In this document: one piece after another, positions 57,004 through 64,000 of the stretch
Layout of the letters: the number at the start of each line of letters is the position of its first letter
Numbering within the stretch: position 1 is the stretch's first letter
Assembly (NCBI GenBank): GCA_951812925.1
Contig: OX638368.1
Span: forward strand, 159,512,492-159,576,491
Length of the DNA stretch: 64,000 bases
Direction: 5' to 3'
Source of the DNA: Calliopum simillimum
Lineage: Eukaryota; Arthropoda; Insecta; Diptera; Lauxaniidae
Position numbers and translations under genes: made by a program
Notes under the pieces: model-generated
The model's database searches: none
The model's input: only the letters and a program-made list of their open reading frames with translations
What the model was told of the DNA's origin: nothing

Positions 57004-59077
57004 CAAGGGTGTCAGCGTAGAACAAAAGTGAGCCAATTTTGGCTCGACCAACAACATTAATATTTCTGTATAACAATCCCAACAACAACAATATTTCTGT
57101 ACAACAATCACAGACTACGTCGCACAGTGGCGACATTTGGCATTTCTCGTTGCAAAAATCATAACTTCTGAACCATTTAAGATATTTTAATTCTGTTTTC
57201 GGTTATGGATAGAAAATTCTCATAGCTATGGCTATTCTAAATTTCATTTAGATAGCATTGCAGGGTGAAAAGTAATGTTTTGTTGAAATCCGATTTTCTG
57301 TAAATTACATACATATCGTTAGGAAAATCCCGGAACGGTCAAATATTTCAGAAATTGGATGTTAAATCTAAAAACAAAAAAACACGTGTCCAATAATTTT
57401 TAAAGATCTATTCAACGATATGAATCTTGACCCCCTCTCACCCTCCGACGGGGGAGGGGCGGGGGGAAAAAAACAAAATTTTATATAGAAACCCCCAATT
57501 TTTATTGCAGATTCGGATTTTACGTAAAAAAATAAGAAAATTTTGTCCAAAAAATTTTTTCTTATCTTTTGTACTTAAAACTTCGTGAAATTAGCTTTTT
57601 CATCCATAGGTTTCGCCATAAAAGTTGCTCTTACACAAAGGGTTGTAAGTAAAACCATACAGTTTTTGGAGCACAAGCTTAGAGATAAACACGAATTAGT
57701 TGTGTAGCAAGCCGAGCTTTACAAAAACCGAAAATTTTTTTTAAACTCAACCCAAATTTTAAAAACTACGCTAAAAGTAATGTCTTCAAAAAAAATTCAT
57801 AAAAAATAAAAGCTATTAAAAAAACTTAGATTTTTGCTAATCAGTTTTATGAGACAAGACCCATAATGCTTTAAGTGAAAGAAAAAATCGCTTTTTTTTT
57901 AACTATTTGCCAAAGTATTCAACCTAAATGTGAAGCATTTTTCTCAAAAATTAAACTTTTTCGCTAACTTTAAAATTTACTCACCTTTGAGAGGCTGTAA
58001 AAACCAAACCACTTGACCGAATGGGTTAAAATTTTCAAATCCTTTAGCTCCTAATATTTTTCTATCTGATGACAATATCAGATTTGTAAAATGAACCCAC
58101 TCGAAATTGATTTTTGCAACGCCTTTTCGAAAAATGACGTCATGAGCAACAGGTTTCCTGATGAAAATCATTATAACTCATAAAACTGCAATTTCCCGCA
58201 GCTAGAATTTTTATATTGTGTTCAGAATTGTTGAGTTTATTTAGTTTTAGTAGTCCGTAAGATATCTTTTGCGAACATTTTTTTGAAACTCCATTCGAAG
58301 TTGAAAAAAAGGGTAAAAATAGTGTTTCAGGAAAGTACAGAAACCTCAGACATTAAAAAAAAAATCATTTAATTTTAGTGTTACTTGATAGTACTAAAAC
58401 CGCTTATAGCATAATTAGAAAAAAAAATTAACTTTTCTTTCATAAATTGCAGAAAAATTAGAACCACATCTTGAAAAAAAAAAAAAAAAAAATTACTAAC
58501 TCGAAAAAACCATCGACTTTGACCAGCTCTACAAAGCGAACCATTTTTTCAAATGAATTAAAATTTTACATCCTTAAGCACTGATCATTTGTTTATCGAA
58601 CTGCATCATTAGATTTGCAAATTTTCACCACACCAAAATTGATTTTTGCAACCACTTTTGAGAAATGTCGCCATTGTGCGTCGCCTCAAAAACAAAAACA
58701 AAAACAAAAAACAATATGGGTATTAATGCGTTGATGCGCAGTTGTGAAAATGCAAGTCTTTTACGCACTAACGCCTGAACATTCAATGTGAATATTTCCA
58801 TCTTGAGAAATTGCAGAAGTAGTGCGAAATTTTCGGCAATGTGTTTGTTGTTTTACAAATGTCAAACTTTCGCAAACCGCACTTCCGCAACGACGCAAGA
58901 TCATTGCGCATCAACGCATGAATACCCCTACTTTTTGTGTGTGTCCTAGTCCTTAGAAATTTTGAAAATTGTTGAAATATTATTGTTGTTGTAAATTCGA
59001 ATTTGAAGTTGTTGTAAAAGCGAAAATTTTGCGCCGCATGCGCTTGACTCAGTGATTTGAAAACGCTGACACCCTTG
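57004..59077. mobile_element. hAT-type non-autonomous element with nested Transib
   Basis: An exact 8-bp duplication TATTAGAG (56996-57003 and 59078-59085) flanks ends CAAGGGTGTCAGCG ... CGCTGACACCCTTG. Duplication length and tip are both typical of hAT. Next to the left tip is GTGAGCCAATTTTGGCTCG, shared with the right end of 14073-14459, so they are one family. Subtracting the nested element leaves about 510 bp, too short for a transposase. Confidence 0.88.
57123..58678. mobile_element. Transib-type DNA transposon with RSS-like ends
   Basis: The exact 5-bp duplication CGTCG (57118-57122 and 58679-58683) flanks tips CACAGTGGCGACATTT and CACAATGGCGACATTT (inverse). Each tip has a CACWRTG heptamer, then exactly 23 bases, then CAAAAATCA (57153-57161; inverse 58640-58648). 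GC-rich 5-bp duplications and heptamer/23/nonamer-like ends are the hallmarks of Transib, the superfamily related to RAG1. The 1556-bp element has no transposase; its longest minus-strand frame (57977-58171) lacks motifs. A diverged internal copy of the right-end ~160 bases lies at about 57995-58150. Confidence 0.82.
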
Positions 59078-59185
59078 TATTAGAGGATATTATTTTCGGA
59101 TATGCCCATATGCACATCATTCGCTTACTTTCAATGCAATAGCGGGACTTTTTTGCTTCTTTTTGTTTGCTATGATCTTTCTTAC

Positions 59186-59341
59186 CCCAGTATGCCAAAG
59201 GGTTCATATCTACGCTTTTTTATCCGTTACGGATCCGTTACTGATCCGTTTTATTTTTTGGGGAATTTCTCATGCAAACGCATCAGTAACGGATCCGTAA
59301 CGGATAAAAAAGGGGAGATAAGAACCGTTTGGCACACTGGG
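59186..59341. repeat. Palindromic repeat with CCCAGTGTGCCAAA ends
   Basis: Arms of about 65 bases (CCCAGTATGCCAAAGGG, TTTTTTATCCGTTACGGATC, CGTTACTGAT) face each other around a ~25-base loop. A diverged half is at 27821-27901. The repeated GGATCCGTTAC units make it self-complementary at two scales. No coding. Confidence 0.75.
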
Positions 59342-59892
59342 AATCGATTAATGTGCATCATAGATTCTGCATTAAAATATTCTGCAAATAAATTAAATTT
59401 GTAAGACAAATGTACTACCGAATTAAAGGAAATTTAACAAGGATTCCAAAAAAAAAAAATGATGAAATTGCATGTTGATAGTTCCTTTTTCACACTAAAT
59501 TCGTGATTAAGATCGTATGCAATGCTTGGAAATTCAAAAAACGGTAGTACTATGTTCCTTCTTCGAATTTACCTGAACAGAGATTATCAATTTCCTACTG
59601 TGCGGCATGGAAACGCTACCTGAATGACTGCGAACTCTCTGTGCGCCACACAAATGGCTGCTGCTGAATTTATTAGACGGAAATTGACAGCACGTGGTAA
59701 AATTTCTTGATTACAAGCAGACGTCCATTATGATGATGATGACGACGACGCAGGATATGCAGCTGTTGTGTTAGACGAAAAGCTGCAGAAGTTTTTTGTT
59801 AACAGATTTCGTTTCGTTTTTCTTTACACAGAGAGTTTCTTGGCAAGTATGTAGTATTTATGCAGAGCAATAGTTTCAACAGCTGGTAAAAG
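59342..59892. other. Unassigned stretch with short GAT/GAC run
   Basis: ATGATGATGATGACGACGAC lies at about 59731. No gene or element end was recognised. Part of the right side could belong to the Penelope-like fragment. Confidence 0.4.
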
Positions 59893-60230
59893 TTGAAATT
59901 TACATATAAAGATATTATAAAAATCGTAGCAGGCATTTTCATGGAAAATCTTTTGACTACATCTTTGGAGAAAATGAGGGTCAAACTTAGATTTTTGATG
60001 AAATATGTGGATGACCTTTTCGCGATTGGCAGAGATTTTGAATTTAACCGAAACATAAAATTCACGGTAGAGATAGAAGAAATTGAACAATCACGATATT
60101 TAGGCACAAAAGTAGTTAGGCACAACAATTGGATAAAGGAAGATTGGTACAAGAAGGACATTGCATCAGGTCGATTAATTAATTATTACTCGCATCATCC
60201 ACACTCGGAAAAATTATACCTAGTTTGGAA
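59893..60230 (+). pseudogene. Penelope-like element RT fragment
   Basis: The frame contains FMENLLTTSL and LMKYVDDLFAIG (catalytic YVDD, codons 60004-60015), then NIKFTVEIEEIEQSRYLGTKV and WYKKDIASGRLINYYSHHP. The last phrase and YVDD in this order are typical of Penelope-like reverse transcriptases (T.WY.K...SGR.LNY.S.HP). It is cut at about 60230, where the 3' tail of a LINE begins. The GIY-YIG endonuclease and N-terminal RT blocks were not found. It is an isolated fragment. Confidence 0.8.
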
Positions 60231-61170
60231 AGTATTTATTTATTTATATATTTATTATATATTTATTTTTATATATATATTTTTTATATATTTATTACAA
60301 AATTAAAAGGTAATACAAAAATAAGCAATAGCAGCGATGGCCTTCAGCTGATCCAGTGGAAGGAGGAGTTAAATTAGATAATCTATGTTAGAAAGTTTCA
60401 AAAAATTTATAACATCAACTATATTTTTTTCGGAGGGATTTCTGATGAGGAGGAATGGGTCCCTGTCTTGGAATATCAATTGTCTGAGATAATCAAATAA
60501 GGGGCAATTAGTAAATATATAGGTATATGTATAGGATACTTGACAAGAACATGGTAAAGCCAAACTAAGGTTCATCAAGAAACTATGCGTAAGTTTTGAA
60601 TGACCAAGTCGGATTCTCTCAAATTTTATAACATCTGATCTTTTTAATAAGACTGGTTTTAAAAAATCTTTAATTGTTAGTTTACTAGAATTGATGGATT
60701 TGTACCAGTTAGAAGATAGGAAGGTATCTATCAATGCATTTCTAATTTGTGTAGAGTAAAAATTGTTGTCTGTTATATTCAAAATTGCTTCTATGGCTGA
60801 AAGTGAGTCCGAGCAAATAGCGTAGTTACCGCTATTATTCTTTGCATAATTGACCGCTTCATATAAGGCAATAATTTCTGCAGAAAAGACAGAGCTATAT
60901 AAAGGTATAGTAGACATTTTGATGACTTCGCTATGGGTGGTAATACTGTAGCTCACTACATTATCTCGCTTTGAACCATCTGTAAAAATAAATGTATGGC
61001 TTCTTAATTTATCTTTAATTTCTGAGAAAAAGGAATGATATATTTCAATTGGGGTACTATTTTTCATTAACTTGTGCAAGGAAGTATCGCAAGAGCTCGA
61101 ATTAAGATTCCAGGGAGGATGAGAAGGACTGGAAAGTATTTGTGGCAAGTTACTAAATATTTGAAAAAAA
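60231..61170 (-). mobile_element. Non-LTR retrotransposon 3' end with RNase H
   Basis: The minus-strand copy starts near 61170 inside ORF2, passes the RNase H and C-terminal region, then a short 3' UTR (60301-60368) with AATAAA-like words, and ends in an A/T tail of TAAATA and ATAAATA repeats (60231-60300). A repetitive tail at the 3' end is usual for several LINE clades. It lies inside a Penelope-like fragment and is therefore younger. Confidence 0.78.
60369..61148 (-). pseudogene. LINE ORF2 C-terminus: RNase H with deleted second half
   Basis: The 259-codon frame shows IFTDGSK (first catalytic Asp, residue 57), AEIIALYEAV (Glu 91) and AICSDSLSAIEA (Asp 114), the first three acidic residues of an RNase H that removes RNA from cDNA hybrids. 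After IRNALIDTF the expected GH..I..NE.AD segment with the last His/Asp is missing, and the frame passes directly to KLTIKDF and the C-terminal region RLGHSKLTHSFLM, with PCSC and FTNCPLF suggesting a zinc-binding end. The frame is otherwise open, so the deletion is in phase. Jockey/I-type affinity is likely. Confidence 0.8.
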
Positions 61171-61618
61171 AACTTATTATTTAAAGCAAATATTTTTACC
61201 TCAAGATGATAATATTTACAGCAAACATGTTGTGAGTTTGCTAAGCACCTAATTCATTCATAAAGTAACCATTTAATATTTTTTTCAATACACCCTAATT
61301 AAATACAGAACATTCTTTTGCTGGATTGAGTTTCAGCGGAATCCAACGTGATCAATCGTATGATTTCAAATTTTAATCAAAATACACAAACAACATGCTT
61401 TTGCTATGGACAACTGAATTGGAGGTGTCTTTGTGAATAGCTGGTTAAGCTAATTAGTGGAACGAAGAATAAAGAAAAGTAATTCAATTCTATTGGAAAT
61501 TCTTAGTCTGTTCTTTTGTGTTTGAGTAAAAAGGTTTTAGGCAAATAACGGAGAACATCAAGAGGATAAGCCAGGAGTAGCGACGCCGACGCCAGCACGA
61601 GAATTATCACCAACATTT
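61171..61618. other. Unassigned stretch before a tRNA-like sequence
   Basis: AATAAA lies at 61468-61473 and the stretch ends CACCAACATTT just before TGG. It could be the right part of an LTR (poly(A) signal, then a CA end, then a primer site), but no matching second LTR or terminal TG was found. Confidence 0.3.
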
Positions 61619-61684
61619 TGGTTCCCATACCGGGAATCGAACCCGGGCCTCCCGGGTGAGAGCCGGGTATCCTAACCACTAGAC
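61619..61684 (-). pseudogene. tRNA-Glu (CTC) retro-copy lacking bases 1-9, with encoded CCA
   Basis: On the minus strand the sequence matches tRNA-Glu from G10 onwards: GTCTAGTGGTTAGGATA (D arm), an anticodon stem CCCGG/CCGGG around CTCTCAC with anticodon CTC (61658-61660), then GGTTCGATTCC (B box) and TATGGGAA. It is followed by CCA, which nuclear tRNA genes do not encode. The first nine bases (acceptor 5' strand, U8, G9) are replaced by TTTTTTCAA-like DNA, so the acceptor stem cannot form and the copy is not a functional tRNA. The CCA indicates that a mature tRNA was reverse-transcribed. Confidence 0.85.
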
Positions 61685-62039
61685 TTGAAAAAATATTTCA
61701 CCTGAAACAAATAAAAACTATATCACAAATATTTCTGTTAGTTTGACTAAAAATTTTTGAACCATTTCATGAATTGTTGCACCCAAATTTTTTTATAGCC
61801 TGCTACAAATCATTATATATTTTAGTGAAAAGTGACATGTACTTGTCAAGAACCATAAACAACTTATTCTTTACAGCAAACCATTATCCTTTGAAAAATA
61901 CTTGGCAATTATGGGCTCGGGTTAAATTTTTTTATTACGTGTATGGCATACGGCTGAATTTAAAAGTAGTCGGTTCGTTGAACATGTTTAAAATGTGAAA
62001 GAAATTTAATTTCGTTAAGTCTGGTAAAGTACTTGAAAG
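61685..62039. other. Unassigned stretch
   Basis: No gag-like frame or element end was seen downstream of the tRNA-like sequence. Confidence 0.4.
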
Positions 62040-62500
62040 TGCTTATCTTTGCCTTTAAACCGAATTTAAATTATGTTGATATCTTTTTTTTCTTCAAAGA
62101 TATCCTAACCTAAAAGGACACAAAAGTGCAAAAAACACGATTTGCCAATATTTCGGTCCACGATATCTCTTACTAGCTTGAAGATATAAACATAATTTAA
62201 ATTAGGTTTTAAAGAAAAAAATTGGCGCTTTTATGTTTTTTAACCAGATTTAACGAATAAATGATATGTTACATAGTTATATAGATTCAAAAAATTGCAA
62301 AAAACTATTTTTTTTTTTTTTTGATTTTTAGGTTAGAATATCTCTAAAACCATAGACGATAGAGCAATTCTGGTTGGATTCGCATTTAGCATCGCAAAAC
62401 ACATCGAATGTGACTGTGTTGATTCTTGTTTATTGTAGTTAAATAATTTTTTTTTTTTTATATGGGAAAATGGCCCAATTGGAAAAAGGGGTTATCTCAA
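62040..62500 (-). repeat. Single arm and centre of the 1988-2978 foldback family
   Basis: CTTCAAAGATATCCTAACCT and CACAAAAGTGCAAAAAAC, GCCAATATTTCGGTC, GAATAAATGATATGTTACAT, GCAAAACACATCGA match the inverse of about 1988-2520. Only one arm is present, ending near GGGAAAATGGCCCAATTGGA. Confidence 0.75.
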
Positions 62501-62623
62501 AATTTAGTAGAGGAGTCACGAGCAAACATTTTTGTATACATCATTTGAATGATAAGTAAACAGAATCTGGAAAAAAATTTGATGTGCTACGACGTTCGAT
62601 TTAAAACGGATAAAGGCACGCCG

Positions 62624-63264
62624 CACAGTGGTCTATAAGAGAGCGCTAACTCCGAAAATTTTTGTATTAAAAGTAATATTTTTTTGAACCAATTTAAAGT
62701 TAAATATCTAGATAACATATTTCAAGTACCAGAATACCATTTCTGAGTTTTCGCGTCTTAAACATGATGAATTCAGAAAATGGTAAGTTTTTCAAAAAAT
62801 CTTTTAAAATATGTGAAAGTTTAAATGTGTGCATCTTTAAAACTAAATGATTTTACCTCTTCAAACTTAAGGTAAATATAATTTGATCTATTTTCTGAAG
62901 ATTTGCGAACTTAAATGTTAGTTTTTTAATATGAAAAGGATATCCGGATCATCACAAAAAATCTATAATTTCATTTCCCAAATTTACGAATTTTGCACCC
63001 TGTGGACTATAACTAAAATGTTTTATAAAGTTGCAAGACTAGATCATTTAAATGTGTAATATGATGTTCTTTGAAGGTTTTGCGCATTAATCTGGCTCCC
63101 TTATCACACCCCTTCCTGGACTACGATGAGTTTTTCTTCAGCGACTTTTCTGTATTCTTGCAACGCTCCAGTTTCGTAAAACTAATAACAGCCAATCTGT
63201 TTGAGATGAAGCAATAAAATTCGATATCTGAAATAGTATTTGTAGCATTTATTTAATTCTTGAA
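62624..63264 (+). mobile_element. Possible single end of a Transib-type element
   Basis: CGCCG (62619-62623) followed by CACAGTGG matches the Transib boundary pattern. Twenty-three bases after the heptamer lies GAAAATTTT (62654-62662), weakly nonamer-like. The other end was not found; it may lie beyond the window. Confidence 0.3.
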
Positions 63265-63445
63265 AATGGGCGTGGTCGGGTCAAGGACACACCCACCTCC
63301 CATATAACCAAAAATTTGAAATCGCCATAACCTCGTAAATGTTTGAGGTACAAAAATAATATTAAATATCTGAGATTGTATTGATAGCATTAAGACACTT
63401 TGTGAAAATGGACGTCATCGGGTCAAGGACACGCCCACCTCCATT
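63265..63445 (-). repeat. Repeat with GTCAAGGACACGCCCACCTCC, two units
   Basis: TCGGGTCAAGGACACACCCA at about 63278 and TCGGGTCAAGGACACGCCCA at about 63419 recur about 140 bases apart, with CACCTCCCATATAACCAAAA next to the first. The period and the CACGCCCACCTCC phrase recall the mini-me-like monomers but are distant. Confidence 0.5.
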
Positions 63446-64000
63446 AGAGACCAAAATTGTAGATGAAAGAACAACTGTGTTTTTTTTCTCTTTTTCTGTC
63501 ATTGCAAAACTATGATGCTAGCTTTTTAAATTGTTAAAACTGTGTTTAATACCATCAAAAGAGTCAATCAATAAATATGGGTTTTTATGCCAATAGTTGA
63601 TGTTTTTTATCATATTAGTATATGTATGCACATCCGCGCGATTTAAGGCAAAAAACTTTTTTCTATAGGATTTTGATAAGAGGTATCTCATTTTCTTCAG
63701 GAACTTACGCTGATGTCAAATTTGAAAGAATTTTTAAGATCCCAACGACAGTTTTTTTTTTAAGTCGGGTAAAGTGATTTTTCAGTACAAAATTTTTGAC
63801 CATATTTTTTTAAAGACCAAAATTTTGAAAACAGAGGTCTAAGAAAAAAATGTAAACCGCAAACTTTATTCTACAGATTATTCTCTATCATTTGATATTA
63901 AGAACATAAAAAAGTAACTGCCGTAGAAAAAGTTATAACCTTTTGAAAATGAGAGTGTTTTTTTGGTAGCTTGCACACTAAAATCTATATATGCCAGGTA
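63446..64000. other. Unassigned stretch to the end of the window
   Basis: No gene or element boundary was recognised. Confidence 0.4.

Noticed and set aside
61619..61684. Functional tRNA-Glu gene
   Set aside because: The 5' acceptor strand is absent and CCA is encoded, so it is a retro-copy rather than a gene.

Overview
This is AT-rich nuclear DNA from a higher fly (Diptera). The evidence is the dense set of insect transposable elements and five copies of a core (TATATATTCTTGATCAGC, then GTCGATATAGCCATGTCCGTCTG, then GGCT repeats) like that of dipteran mini-me elements. A tephritid fruit fly would fit, but I cannot fix the species. One 200-base run of N (31871-32070) marks an assembly gap. 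I found no convincing host protein-coding gene. The window looks like intergenic or deep intronic DNA filled by nested, mostly dead, mobile elements.

Layout. 1-9500: a ~1 kb foldback hairpin (1988-2978), ~140-bp repeat monomers, and a mini-me-like element (4871-6974) split by a near-complete mariner (5650-6893, TA target duplication, one premature stop and one small deletion). 9500-13300: a hAT element with an exact 8-bp duplication (9518-11758) that carries an 822-bp TA-flanked element, then a TIR element built on GGGGTAATGTCGTGCA. 13300-22300: small inverted-repeat elements and a full mini-me-like copy (19408-20253). 22296-23471: a Tc1-type DD37E element with a broken transposase. 23936-24079: a palindrome centred on a hammerhead-ribozyme-like sequence. 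25440-29700: two decayed non-LTR retrotransposons. 31083-35365: a MITE, a foldback element made of GGACATAATCCCCAT hairpins around the gap, and a long inverted repeat invaded by a LINE that itself holds two MITEs. 38520-39945: another LINE. 41935-54608: more mini-me-like copies and foldbacks. 57004-59077: a hAT-type element with an exact 8-bp duplication enclosing a Transib-type element (57123-58678) with an exact CGTCG duplication. 59893-61170: a Penelope-like RT fragment cut by a LINE 3' end with an RNase H domain. 61619-61684: a tRNA-Glu copy lacking its first nine bases but carrying an encoded CCA.

The elements do not work together as a pathway. They record successive insertions, and several nestings give relative ages: mini-me-like before mariner; hAT (9518) before the 822-bp element; hAT (57004) before Transib; long inverted repeat before LINE before MITEs; Penelope before LINE. 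The most notable observations are the Transib element, whose two ends both show an RSS-like heptamer, a 23-bp spacer and an A-rich nonamer; the hammerhead-like palindrome; the multi-hairpin foldback with a 9-10 bp duplication; and the CCA-bearing tRNA-Glu copy.
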